From NCBI GenBank assembly GCA_003140785.1, contig PLKY01000197.1, positions 30,360 through 69,298 on the forward strand: 38,939 bases of DNA, in the 5' to 3' direction. The position numbers and the translations under genes were made by a program. How positions within the stretch are numbered: the stretch's first letter is position 1; each line of letters opens with the position of its first letter. Of this stretch, positions 17,212 through 26,868 are shown in pieces. Under the pieces are notes generated by a model that worked only from the letters and a program-made list of their open reading frames with translations, had not been told where the DNA came from and did no database searches. The stretch is from Acidobacteriaceae bacterium (GTDB lineage Bacteria > Acidobacteriota > Terriglobia > Terriglobales > Acidobacteriaceae).

Positions 17212-18426
17212 ATGATGTGCAAACGATTGAGGCTGTGTTTGGCTGTGGCTTTGTCGAGCAGCCTGGCATTTTCGGGGCTGGCACAAGCGGGCAGTGACAA
17301 GGAAGCAGCGCAGGTCGCCGCTGCCGGACAGCAAGCCCTCGCAGAGGGCCACTACGCTGAGGCTCAAGCTAACTTCCAAAGGCTGGCAAAACTCGCGCCG
17401 CAGGTCGCCGAGGTGCATGCCACGTTGGCCGCGATCTACTTTCAGCAGCGCGAATTCGAACTCGCAGTCCGGGAGGTTCGAACCGCGCAGAAGTTGAAGC
17501 CCAGCCTGCCACGGCTCGATAGCCTCCTGGGCCTTTCATTATCCGAGTTGGGCCAACTGACGGAGGCGCTGCCCTACCTTGAAAAAGGATTCAAGGATTC
17601 CTCGGACAGCGAAGGCAGGCGCATGTGCGGTCTTCAACTTCTGCGCACTTATACCGGGCTAAGCCGTGACGCTGAGGCCGTGGAGACAGCACTGGCGCTG
17701 AACAAGCTTTATCCCGACGATCCGGAAGTCCTCTATCACACCGGTCGCATCTACGGGAACTTCGCCTACGTGACTATGGAGAAACTCCACGATAAAGCGC
17801 CAAACTCGATCTGGATGCTCCAGGCGCAGGGTGAAGCCAACGAGAGCCAGAAGGATTACGACTCGGCAATCGTCGCATTCAATCATGTCCTCCTTATCGA
17901 TCCCCGGCGCCCCGGAATTCACTACCGGTTAGGCCGCGTTTACCTGGCTCGCTTTCACGAGTCGCAAAAGCCCGAGGATCAAGATGCTGCCGTCCGCGAA
18001 TTTTCGGCCGAATTGGACATCGATCCAGAGAACGGAAACGCCGGCTACGAGCTGGCAAACCTCAACGCCACGCGCGGTAAACCCGGCGATGCCATCCAGC
18101 AGTATCATGCCGTGCTGGAGCACTACCCTGACTTTGAAGAGGCGCTTGTAGGCCTGGGCGGCGTGTATCTCGAAAATCAGAAGCCGGCAGATGCAATTCC
18201 CTTGCTCGATCGTGCGACACGCTTGAAGCCGGAAGATGAAGTCGCCTGGTACAGACTGGCGCAAGCGGATCGTGCGACAGGAAACAGGGGGGGCCAGGCC
18301 AAGGCGATCGAGGCATTCACGCGCCTTCACTCCTCCACTCCCGTCACTCTCCGCAAGCCCGATGCTGACGACGCGATCACTCCCCAGCAACTCGGTCCAG
18401 ATGCAGAGACAAAAGCCCCCCAGTAA
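17212..18426 (+). CDS. Secreted tetratricopeptide (TPR) repeat protein
   Basis: Signal peptide RLRLCLAVALSSSLAFSGLAQA; repeated helix pairs ALAEGHYAEAQANFQRLAKLAPQVAEVHATLAAIYFQQREFELAVREVRTAQKLKP, SLLGLSLSELGQLTEALPYLEKGF. Confidence 0.9.
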   Translation: MMCKRLRLCLAVALSSSLAFSGLAQAGSDKEAAQVAAAGQQALAEGHYAEAQANFQRLAKLAPQVAEVHATLAAIYFQQREFELAVREVRTAQKLKPSLPRLDSLLGLSLSELGQLTEALPYLEKGFKDSSDSEGRRMCGLQLLRTYTGLSRDAEAVETALALNKLYPDDPEVLYHTGRIYGNFAYVTMEKLHDKAPNSIWMLQAQGEANESQKDYDSAIVAFNHVLLIDPRRPGIHYRLGRVYLARFHESQKPEDQDAAVREFSAELDIDPENGNAGYELANLNATRGKPGDAIQQYHAVLEHYPDFEEALVGLGGVYLENQKPADAIPLLDRATRLKPEDEVAWYRLAQADRATGNRGGQAKAIEAFTRLHSSTPVTLRKPDADDAITPQQLGPDAETKAPQ

Positions 18427-18466
18427 ATTCTTCTGGATCCCGACTTGAATGCCCGTCACTCAACCC

Positions 18467-19894
18467 TCAGCACACTTGCACAAACGGAATCTTCATCAGC
18501 CGTGCCAGCTTGCTAAGTTTTGCCGCCAGATGCCCCACTCCGACCGCACAATGATGCGCGGGGCCCTGCGCATTCCACGCCTCAACGAAACTCTTCGCGC
18601 CAATCGAAAAGCGATAATGGCTGTTCGTGTTTCCGATGCGCAGCACCTCGCCCTCCACGCTTTCGCCCTCTGCCGCCAACAGCCTGAAACCGCGCGAGGC
18701 TTCCTCGACAACGGAAAGCAGCGTCACTGGCCCATGTTTCACGCTCATCTCGACCGATAGCCCACGTCCGACTTTCCCGTGATACACCGCGAGAGGCCGA
18801 ACCTTGGTTTTGCTTTCGGCAATCGCGATGTGTCCCGGCCCGTCGTGCCCCATCAAAACGGTGTCCGCAGTCAGGTCCAGCGCGTAATATTCGGTAAACG
18901 AGCCGCCCGCTCCCAGGCAATCCATGATCTTCATCGCGAGCAGGTTTTTCACTTCGTACTCGCCTGCCACTGGAATTCCGCGCGCGGTCAGCAAGGATGT
19001 CCCCAGGATGATTGAACTCATCGTGTCTTCATTCGCCGGCACACCGCCTCCCGTGTAGTAATAGGCCAACGAATGCAAATCGTGCGCCGCTACCAACTGG
19101 TCCAGCGCAAGGGAAGTGCGCGCAGCGCGCACCTGTTCCTCATGTGAACAATCAGGCTCCACATCGAAGCAATTGATGAATTCGCTCACTCGCGCGGCTA
19201 TCTGGTCATTGCCGACCTGCTCACGCAACGCGCTCAGCTCGTCCACCTCGATATGCTCAATCTGGCAGCCAAATGTGATCGCAACTTGGGTCAGATCCGT
19301 CTGGATGTCCAGCATCCCGCTGTAATAGTGCCCCATCAGCCCAAGCCTATTCTCCGCGAGCGCCTTCTTCACGCGCGCAGCGTCGATCCACTCGCCTATC
19401 TCAGCCCACACCGCATCGTCTTGGAGCACACCGGTGACTTGATGGAACGCGATACCCGCGCGCGAAAGCACGTTGGCAATCTCCGGTACCGGGCACGCCG
19501 AGCAAAAGGCGAGCCATTCCCCGGTCATAGCCGTTCGGTTCGGCAGCCGATTGAAGGCTTCGTAGTCGATGGCAGCCTCAGGCTGCAGATTAAGAATCAG
19601 CACCGGGACCCGCGCCCGCTGCACCATTGGCAACACGGTACTCGACAGCGCATAGGTCGTGACATAGATGACCAGCAGATCTACATCGACACGACGGCAG
19701 GCATGCCCAGCCTCGCGCCCACGCTGCGGCGTATCGACCAAGCCCAAGTTTTCTACGCTCGCGCCGCACTTTTCCAACCGTGCGGCCGCCTCTCCCACAT
19801 AGGACTCCAACCGCGCGCGCAGGCCCTCAAACTGAAGCCAATAGGCGTCGAGTCCGATGCCGCACAATCCCACGCGCAGTTCTGTTTCCGGCAT
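18467..19894 (-). CDS. L-arabinose/L-fucose isomerase superfamily protein (divergent AraA-like)
   Basis: ANEDTMSSIILGTSLLTARGIPVAGEYEVKNLLAMKIMDCLGAGGSFTEYYALDLTADTVLMGHDGPGHIAIAE and C-terminal AHHCAVGVGH; likely Glu/Glu/His/His metal and catalytic positions retained. Confidence 0.82.
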   Translation of the reverse strand: MPETELRVGLCGIGLDAYWLQFEGLRARLESYVGEAAARLEKCGASVENLGLVDTPQRGREAGHACRRVDVDLLVIYVTTYALSSTVLPMVQRARVPVLILNLQPEAAIDYEAFNRLPNRTAMTGEWLAFCSACPVPEIANVLSRAGIAFHQVTGVLQDDAVWAEIGEWIDAARVKKALAENRLGLMGHYYSGMLDIQTDLTQVAITFGCQIEHIEVDELSALREQVGNDQIAARVSEFINCFDVEPDCSHEEQVRAARTSLALDQLVAAHDLHSLAYYYTGGGVPANEDTMSSIILGTSLLTARGIPVAGEYEVKNLLAMKIMDCLGAGGSFTEYYALDLTADTVLMGHDGPGHIAIAESKTKVRPLAVYHGKVGRGLSVEMSVKHGPVTLLSVVEEASRGFRLLAAEGESVEGEVLRIGNTNSHYRFSIGAKSFVEAWNAQGPAHHCAVGVGHLAAKLSKLARLMKIPFVQVC

Positions 19895-19922
19895 CTATCC
19901 CTCCCGCTTGGATCTTAGCCAG

Positions 19923-21461
19923 CTATGGGAGGCTGAGAACGGTTACGGCGAAAGGCGCAAGTTTCAACTCGGCGCTATCTACCTTTCCAGCACGCGGTTG
20001 GTCATCGCCCGTTTCCTCATCAACCGTCAACGAAGTGGCATTTTGCAAATCCGAGCTGAGCGTGACCGTCTTTTCCGAATTAGTTTTGTTCACCAGCAAT
20101 ACCTTCTTGCCCTGCGGGGTAAGAAAGCCCTGCGCCATCACACCCGACGAGTCCGGACCTTTGCCCGGCTTAGCTGCGACCAGTTTATCCCCGGCATGAA
20201 AGCTATCCTTGATCAGCTTCAGAACCCAATAGCGCGCATTTGGTTTCCCGTTGTTATAGTCGATCATCGATACGCTTGGGAACTGCGAAGGATAACCTAC
20301 CAATTGCGATTCCCCAATTACATCCACGCCCAGCTTCGACAGCTCTACAAACAAATATCCGTAGAGCGCCCCAGCCGCATTCCAATACCGATGCGGAATA
20401 TGATCGGGCATCGGCTTCGATGCGGCAATTTCCAGCCCATCCGTCGGAAGAATCACGCCGAGTTCATCGGTATCAATTTTCGTCTGCGGCGACAAACGAT
20501 CGCGAATCGCAAGAATGTAGCGCGTCGTGGCCAGAAATCCTTCGGCCTGGTTAAAGAAAGTGTGCTGCCAGCCATCGAGAGATTCGTCCATCGCCGGTGT
20601 CGCGTAAAAGTGAAACGAGATGTAGTCCAGAGGAATGCCGGGCTTGTGATTTTTCGAATCGAGAAAATATTCGAATTGCTTCGGATTGTTCCCCGGAGCA
20701 GCCAGCGCAATTCCGATGAACTTCGTCTCCGGATTTACCTTGTGAATTCCTTCGACGATCGCGTCGTAACGCTTCGCGTAGTCTTCGGGAGTGGTGCTGT
20801 GTTCAAAATCAATTTCATTCAGCACCTCCCAATACGGAAACCTATAGTGGTTGCCCGACTCATGCCGCTTTCCGTTCTCATCCGTGAATCCGCCTTTCGT
20901 GTACCAACTCACAAGGCGGCCAAAATAATCGCCCAGCTCTTTGCCGCTCGGGTCGCGGAGCACCGTTCCCTTGGTGTAATCCCAAAACACCTGGTTTGGA
21001 TCATCGGGATATTTCACCGGCTTATCGGTCTTGAACATCCATGCGGGAATCGTGCTGAAGTTGATGATTGTTGAGTGACCCTCCGTCGCCGCCAGAAAGT
21101 CCTTCGTCACCGGATCGATATATCTGAAATCCCACGAAGTCTTGTCCTTCTTCGGCGGCTCCAATTCCGCCACCGCAATCCTGGGATACGGAAGCCACGG
21201 CACGTAGCGCACGTAGTCCGCTCCCAGCGCTTTCAGTGCGGAGAAAGAGCCATCGTGAATCGGCGATCCAGGATTGAGCATCGGATTGGTCACAACTTGC
21301 AGCGTCGGCGTTGACTTCGACACAATCACCGTTTTGTCCCAATCGATGTCGACTTTGATTGGTACCACTTGAGCGTTCAGGCGCCACCCGCCCACCATCG
21401 CCGTCAGGCAAAATGCGAAAGCTCGAGCAATCCCGAAGCAGCGAACAGTGAACTGATTCAC
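19923..21461 (-). CDS. Secreted GH39-like glycoside hydrolase (clan GH-A fold)
   Basis: GTG at 21461 preceded by GGAGGTGA; signal-like FGIARAFAFCLTAMVGGWRLNAQ; PYWEVLNEIDFEHSTTPEDYAKRYDAIVEGIHKVNPETKFIGIALA (Asn-Glu acid/base motif), LDYISFHFYATP. Family assignment approximate. Confidence 0.75.
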   Translation of the reverse strand: MNQFTVRCFGIARAFAFCLTAMVGGWRLNAQVVPIKVDIDWDKTVIVSKSTPTLQVVTNPMLNPGSPIHDGSFSALKALGADYVRYVPWLPYPRIAVAELEPPKKDKTSWDFRYIDPVTKDFLAATEGHSTIINFSTIPAWMFKTDKPVKYPDDPNQVFWDYTKGTVLRDPSGKELGDYFGRLVSWYTKGGFTDENGKRHESGNHYRFPYWEVLNEIDFEHSTTPEDYAKRYDAIVEGIHKVNPETKFIGIALAAPGNNPKQFEYFLDSKNHKPGIPLDYISFHFYATPAMDESLDGWQHTFFNQAEGFLATTRYILAIRDRLSPQTKIDTDELGVILPTDGLEIAASKPMPDHIPHRYWNAAGALYGYLFVELSKLGVDVIGESQLVGYPSQFPSVSMIDYNNGKPNARYWVLKLIKDSFHAGDKLVAAKPGKGPDSSGVMAQGFLTPQGKKVLLVNKTNSEKTVTLSSDLQNATSLTVDEETGDDQPRAGKVDSAELKLAPFAVTVLSLP

Positions 21462-21489
21462 ACTCACCTCCGAGCGAACGAACTGCGGA

Positions 21490-24400
21490 TCAATTCTTGC
21501 TCTCACGCACCACGGCGACAGGTCCCAACAGGCCCGATGGAAGCAGCGGCGAGTTTACTTTGTACGGTTTCACATCGGCGAAAGTATACTTTGTCGCGCC
21601 CGGCTGTTCGTCCCCAATGAGTCGATTGACCCACGCGTTGACCACCTTCACGCTGACCTCGTTCGCACCCGGCTTCAGTGCCGCTGTTGCGTCCACACGA
21701 TATGGAGCGTGCCACACGACCCCAAGGCTTTTTCCGTTGACCGTCACTTCGGCTAGGTTCTTCACATCGCCAAGATCGATCCACAGATGCGAGCCTTTCG
21801 CAAACCAGTCGGCAGATGCTTGAATCGTATTTGTGTAAGTGCCCTCACCCGAAAAATACTTGATGCCCGGATCTGCGCTTTCGCTCCAAGAGACAAGTGC
21901 GTTCAGTGTCGCGGATTCCGGTGCGCCGCGGCCTGGCTGGAAATTTACCTTCCACGGTCCGCCCACCTCTGCCAGCTTTGACTCCCTGATCTGGGACAGT
22001 TCACGCGAAGTTTCGGTCGTTGCCTTGCGGAAAACAACAAACACCGTTCCCCAAGGCTCCAGATGCAGCGGCACAGTCGTTCGACCGTCCGCGATCTTGT
22101 ACGACACGGGCCTGGTTGTGCCCGTTTCCGCATACCAAAGTTCCGGCGCCTTGCCGCTCACGCGGAAAGTAGCCTCTGTAGTCGTCTCATGATCGCCGCG
22201 GTTGTCGACAAAATAGAGATCGGCGCTTGCAAGTTTGCGATGCAGAAACTCGAGGCGCGTGTCAGACTCCGGCTTCGTGTAGTCAAAGTCGGGCGCCACA
22301 TTCAACTGCTTGAAGACCTGTCCCAGGTCTTGGCCCGCATACACCGTACCGTTGCCCACCTTATGCGTTCCGCTCCCGTCTCCGAATAACTCATCATTCA
22401 ATTTGCGAAACTCCGCCTGGTCGTCGGAAAGGCTCGGATCGTCGCTCGGCTTGGGCCCAGCAACAACCGCACCGTTTTCGACCAGTTGATGAATCGCGCG
22501 CAGCACCGGCAGCGACATATGTCCGCTGTAAGAATCGAGGCCGAGCACGCGATAACTCATGCCGCTCTTCGTCGAAATGCGTCCATTCGAGGCAGTCAAT
22601 TCGTGAATCAGTGCATCTGCATTCACATAGTCAAATCCGTAACCCGCGGGCACATCAGGCGACTTATTGGCAAAGATCGCAGTGAGGTTCGAGTCTTCGC
22701 CATAGAAGTAGATCAGGTCCGCACCAAAATGTCCCTGCTGCAGCATGAAGCTGGTGCGCGCGAGATAGTCGATCCAGGGTCGCGCTTCGGCGGCCCACGT
22801 TTCGTTGCGGTTAAACCACTGTCCGAACGGTCCCAGGGTAAGGCCCGGCGCTTTGTCGATCAGCGGTTGATGCGCCGACTCATGAATCGCGAACCGGTTG
22901 ATGCCGTTCAAGAACTCCTGATCGGCCGTCGGCTTCAATGTCGCCGGAGACCAAGCCCACGGCGCAGCCGCCGCTGTCATCGATTCTGCAGCCGCCAGAT
23001 TTTGTCCGTAAATATGCGCCACCGACGCCGATTCGCGATCGTCCGCGTTGTACCCGAACTGCTCCTTGTTGACTCCCGGCGTCTGCGTCCACATCGCGCT
23101 CATGGGCACTTCGTTGAACTTCTTCACTTCCATCCCATCGGCCACAAACGCGCGTCCGCTTTCGTGCGACTCGCCGTAGTGCCCCATGTTCCACTCGTGC
23201 AGAGTTTCCTCCAACTGCCCATAGTGCTCATCCGCGATAAGGTCACCTATGGTCTTGCGAAAATCCCACAAGAATCTGTCGCTCGCTTCGGCGCTGTCGA
23301 CCACCTGCCCCGCAAGCACCGGCATCCACGGCACTGGATCATACCCACGCCGCTTTTTGAATTGCTCGATCATGTGATCGGTCCAGTTTTGCGATCCGGC
23401 CTCCCAGCTGTCGTTGATCACATAGCGAATGCCCCGTTTGCCCATGAAGTCAGCGCCAACCGTCTCCTTGTAGCTGTCAAGATATTTCTCCATGTATTGC
23501 TTTACAAATCTTCTATCGAGCTTGTCGACTTCGAGGCCGGTCGCCTCCGCCGTTGCCGGATGGTTGGTAATTCCAAGCAGCGAGTAGCCGAAACGCAGAA
23601 TCACCCAATCGCCAGCTGGCGGTGTCCAGGCGAGTGTGCCATCGGGCTGCATCTTCGCGGTAAGGTCGATCACATCCGCCTTGGCCACAACCTCATTCGC
23701 ACCGGACGCAGGCGTTGCGGAGCCATAGAGATCTCCCTCGGGAACAAACGCGGCCTTCTCCTCGAAATGGTTCACGCGTGCACCGGGGTGGAGCACCAGC
23801 TCGGCAACTTCATACTCGGTCGGAGTCGGAGGGAGCTTGATCCCCAGCGACGCCGGATCGATTCCCGCAGCCCAGGCAGGAATGGGAGGAGGCGGCGTCC
23901 TCTTGAATGTGACGCGAAAATATTTCGCCGTGACGGCCGAAAACGAAATCGTGTGTTCCGGAGCGTTTCCTCCACTCAGTTTGGCTACTAATCGGAAATT
24001 CTGTCCGTCGTCGCTCGCCTCAAGATTTTTCTCAGGAGCCGCCATTCCGGCCACCATGGCCGCAATCCAATTAGGATCCTTGGTGACAAATGTGATGGCG
24101 CGAATCGCTTGCGGCCCAGGAAATTCGTATTGAATCCAGGAAACCTCGCCAACCTCGGGAATCGGAATTCCGGTCGTCTTTTCCAGGTCTCCATCCGCCA
24201 GCATTGCAAAATCCGGCGACCCACCGCTCGCCGTCATCTTCGGGTGCAGCGATTCGAGAGACACATCGCTCGACGCGCGTCGATAGGCAACGACTGCTGA
24301 ATCGCTATAAAACTGCGGTACAGGTTTCGCGTTGCCCGGCCCTGCCAATGCGTCGCGAACGGACAGATTCTGGAATGCTCCAGTATTGGATGGTGGGTGC

Positions 24401-24882
24401 GCGAGAACGCCGTGGAACGGCTTGCCGTCTTGGACAACGGTTTCGCTCCATACATACTTCTTCATGCCTTCGGAAGCCGGCACCCACGGCCCGCCCGATT
24501 CGCTCCAGCCCGGCGAACCGGCGATCGCCTCTTCCATTCCCAGTTGGTCCGCCAGCGTCGTTGCGTATTTGAATGCGTCCTTCCACTCCGGCGTCATGTA
24601 CGCGAGCCGATGGTCGACGACTTGCGGTGTCGAAAGCGCCGCATCGAAATTCTGAAAGCCACCAATGCCAGACCGATGCATCCACTCGAGGTCGAGTTTG
24701 ATTCCTTCCTTGGTGATGTTCCCATTCATCCAGTGCCACCACACTCTCGGCCTTGCACTTTCCGGCGGATTCTCAAAGCCGCTCCATAATGAATCCACCG
24801 CCGCCTGGCCCCACGCAGCGATCGTTCCCGGAACCAAAAGCACCACCGCAATCGGAATCAGTCTCTTCCAGACGTTACCCAT
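21490..24882 (-). CDS. Secreted GH106-family alpha-L-rhamnosidase-like protein
   Basis: MGNVWKRLIPIAVVLLVPGTIAAWGQA signal; SARPRVWWHWMNGNITKEGIKLDLEWMHRSGIGGFQNFDAALSTP...TPEWKDAFKYATTLADQLGMEEAIAGSPGWSESGGPWVPASEGMKKYVWSE; C-terminal galactose-binding-like LWIDLGDVKNLAEVTVNGKSLGVVWHAPYRVD. Confidence 0.9.
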   Translation of the reverse strand: MGNVWKRLIPIAVVLLVPGTIAAWGQAAVDSLWSGFENPPESARPRVWWHWMNGNITKEGIKLDLEWMHRSGIGGFQNFDAALSTPQVVDHRLAYMTPEWKDAFKYATTLADQLGMEEAIAGSPGWSESGGPWVPASEGMKKYVWSETVVQDGKPFHGVLAHPPSNTGAFQNLSVRDALAGPGNAKPVPQFYSDSAVVAYRRASSDVSLESLHPKMTASGGSPDFAMLADGDLEKTTGIPIPEVGEVSWIQYEFPGPQAIRAITFVTKDPNWIAAMVAGMAAPEKNLEASDDGQNFRLVAKLSGGNAPEHTISFSAVTAKYFRVTFKRTPPPPIPAWAAGIDPASLGIKLPPTPTEYEVAELVLHPGARVNHFEEKAAFVPEGDLYGSATPASGANEVVAKADVIDLTAKMQPDGTLAWTPPAGDWVILRFGYSLLGITNHPATAEATGLEVDKLDRRFVKQYMEKYLDSYKETVGADFMGKRGIRYVINDSWEAGSQNWTDHMIEQFKKRRGYDPVPWMPVLAGQVVDSAEASDRFLWDFRKTIGDLIADEHYGQLEETLHEWNMGHYGESHESGRAFVADGMEVKKFNEVPMSAMWTQTPGVNKEQFGYNADDRESASVAHIYGQNLAAAESMTAAAAPWAWSPATLKPTADQEFLNGINRFAIHESAHQPLIDKAPGLTLGPFGQWFNRNETWAAEARPWIDYLARTSFMLQQGHFGADLIYFYGEDSNLTAIFANKSPDVPAGYGFDYVNADALIHELTASNGRISTKSGMSYRVLGLDSYSGHMSLPVLRAIHQLVENGAVVAGPKPSDDPSLSDDQAEFRKLNDELFGDGSGTHKVGNGTVYAGQDLGQVFKQLNVAPDFDYTKPESDTRLEFLHRKLASADLYFVDNRGDHETTTEATFRVSGKAPELWYAETGTTRPVSYKIADGRTTVPLHLEPWGTVFVVFRKATTETSRELSQIRESKLAEVGGPWKVNFQPGRGAPESATLNALVSWSESADPGIKYFSGEGTYTNTIQASADWFAKGSHLWIDLGDVKNLAEVTVNGKSLGVVWHAPYRVDATAALKPGANEVSVKVVNAWVNRLIGDEQPGATKYTFADVKPYKVNSPLLPSGLLGPVAVVRESKN

Positions 24883-24998
24883 GTCGCTATCCTCGCCTCG
24901 CATTTGATCGGAGTTCCCATCCCTACGCAAAACAAATCGGGGATTCAGCACGGGCTCGTTCAACGAAGCATCCGCGCCATCGGAACAGGAACGTGCGA

Positions 24999-25027
24999 AA
25001 TATATGGGTCTATGGCGGCAGTGTCAA
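24999..25027 (-). promoter_or_regulatory. Strong sigma70-type promoter for the GH106-GH39-isomerase set
   Basis: Minus strand TTGACA (25027-25022), 17 bp, TATATT (25004-24999), preceded immediately by GGAAAATTATTTATTCCAC. Confidence 0.7.
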
Positions 25028-25097
25028 GTGGAATAAATAATTTTCCTATTGAAACTTTCTCCCGTCTGCCCGCGTTTCGTTCTTCCGCTCGATCCAT

Positions 25098-26861
25098 TCA
25101 TTTCGATTGCTGGGAGAATGGACGGCCTTTCACCACACCCGCGCCTTCGCGAATGGTGACAAGCTGATTCGCGCGCAGTGCCTTGTAATCCTCTACTGAG
25201 CCGGAAGGCCAGTGAACCTCAACGCCGGCGGTGCTCTCAGCTCCTAATCCAAAATGCAGTCGCGGATCGTTTGCCGAGAGATAGCTCGTTTGGCTCATCA
25301 CCTGCTGCGCCTGGACGTGTTCGCCATAGCGAACCAGAACCCGTGCGCCGATCGCGCTTCGATTGCTCTTGGTTCCTTCGAGTCGCACCTTGATCCAGTT
25401 GTTGCCAGCCGGCGCATCATTGCGCAGCAAGGACGGCGGCTCATTTTGGTTCATCACCAGAATATCGATATCGCCGTCGTTGTCGAAATCGCCGAAGGCG
25501 CAACCGCGACTGCAGTGACGCGTCGCGAAAGCAGGGCCGGCCGCATCGCCGATTTCAACGAATGTGCCATTGCGCAGGTTGCGGAAAAGCATCGGCTGGC
25601 TGCGCGCGGGAAAGCGGCTGAAGACACGCTCGAGTTCAGGATAGACATTGCCGGTGACGTAAAAGATATCCGGCCAACCATCATTGTCGAGATCGAGGAT
25701 GCAGTCGCCCCAACTGACAAAGCGCCGCTCCGTACCAATGCCGGATTCCACCGTGACATCGTCAAAATCGCCTTTCCCCGTGGCGCGATAAAGGCCGTTC
25801 GACTGCAGTTGGTAATGCGTTTTGAAAATATCGATGTGCCCGTCGAGATCGTAGTCGCCCGGCGCAATGCCCATGCCCGCCATCTCCTGGCCATTGCTGC
25901 TGACGGCGAGGCCGCGGATCAGGGCTTCTTCACGAAACGTGCCGTCGTGATTATTCATGAAGAGCAGGCTTGGCGTGGAATCAGCCGCAACCAGGATGTC
26001 GGGCCAGCCATCTTCATCCACGTCGAGCGACACTGCAGTTAGCCCGTAGGAAGTTTTGACTTTGTCAATGCCGGAAGTCTTCGACACATCCGTGAACGTG
26101 CCGTCTCCGTTGTTGCGATAAAGCGCGTGTGTTGGAATGGGAAGGCCGCGCGGGCCGCAGTAGACAGCGACACCTTGATAAGAACATGTCGCTACGTGAA
26201 TGCTTGGCTTTGGCGCTGTCGCCAGGTCGAATTCAACGTAATTCGCGACAAAAAGATCGAGATGACCGTCGCGGTTGTAATCAAGAAAAGTGCAGCCCGT
26301 ACCGAAACGATTGCCGCTGTGCAAGAGCCCCGCTTGTGCCGTTACGTCGATGAAGGTCCCATCGCCATTGTTGCGGTAAAGCCGATTGTGGCCGTAATAC
26401 GTGAGAAATAGATCTTCGAAGCCATCGTTGTTGTAATCGCCCACACACACGCCGTTGGCCCATCCCGGATCGCCCAGTCCCGATTTTGTCGTGACGTCGG
26501 TGAATGTCCCGTCACGATTGTTGCGATAAAGACGATTGCCCGATCTGGGCGGCACGCTCTCCAGAAGACGACCGCCAAGAATAAAAATATCCATCCAGCC
26601 ATCGTTGTCGTAGTCGAAAAATGCGCAGCCGCCGCCCATCGATTCGATGATGTAAGGCACTTCGCCGGTTGGGCCATACACAATCGGTTGGGTGAGGCCG
26701 GCCTGCGCTGCCACATCTGCGAATCGAGAGAACGGCGGAAGCGCAGCCGACACCGCTTGCGCGGCGTGCACAAAATTCGGCGCCGATGCTTGTGCAGCAG
26801 CCATTGCACCGGTCTGAAGCAGACGACGACGAGACCACTGGCGATGATCGGAGTAAGTCAT
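25098..26861 (-). CDS. CRTAC1-family protein: FG-GAP/VCBS repeats + C-terminal ASPIC/UnbV domain, Tat-type signal
   Basis: MTYSDHRQWSRRRLLQTGAMAAAQA signal; repeated FFDYDNDGWMDIFILGG / GDYNNDGFEDLFLTYYGHNRLYRNNGDGTFIDVT; C-terminal NNWIKVRLEGTKSNRSAIGARVLVRYG...LHFGLGAESTAGVEVHWPSGSVEDYK. ATG at 26861. Confidence 0.92.
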   Translation of the reverse strand: MTYSDHRQWSRRRLLQTGAMAAAQASAPNFVHAAQAVSAALPPFSRFADVAAQAGLTQPIVYGPTGEVPYIIESMGGGCAFFDYDNDGWMDIFILGGRLLESVPPRSGNRLYRNNRDGTFTDVTTKSGLGDPGWANGVCVGDYNNDGFEDLFLTYYGHNRLYRNNGDGTFIDVTAQAGLLHSGNRFGTGCTFLDYNRDGHLDLFVANYVEFDLATAPKPSIHVATCSYQGVAVYCGPRGLPIPTHALYRNNGDGTFTDVSKTSGIDKVKTSYGLTAVSLDVDEDGWPDILVAADSTPSLLFMNNHDGTFREEALIRGLAVSSNGQEMAGMGIAPGDYDLDGHIDIFKTHYQLQSNGLYRATGKGDFDDVTVESGIGTERRFVSWGDCILDLDNDGWPDIFYVTGNVYPELERVFSRFPARSQPMLFRNLRNGTFVEIGDAAGPAFATRHCSRGCAFGDFDNDGDIDILVMNQNEPPSLLRNDAPAGNNWIKVRLEGTKSNRSAIGARVLVRYGEHVQAQQVMSQTSYLSANDPRLHFGLGAESTAGVEVHWPSGSVEDYKALRANQLVTIREGAGVVKGRPFSQQSK

Positions 26862-26868
26862 CGAACGC

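Noticed and set aside
19857-21074. 405-aa antisense ORF on the plus strand
   Set aside because: Mostly opposite the GH39-like gene; no domain recognised, shadow frame.
22486-23991. 501-aa antisense ORF on the plus strand
   Set aside because: Opposite to the GH106 coding region; composition typical of a shadow ORF and no domain.
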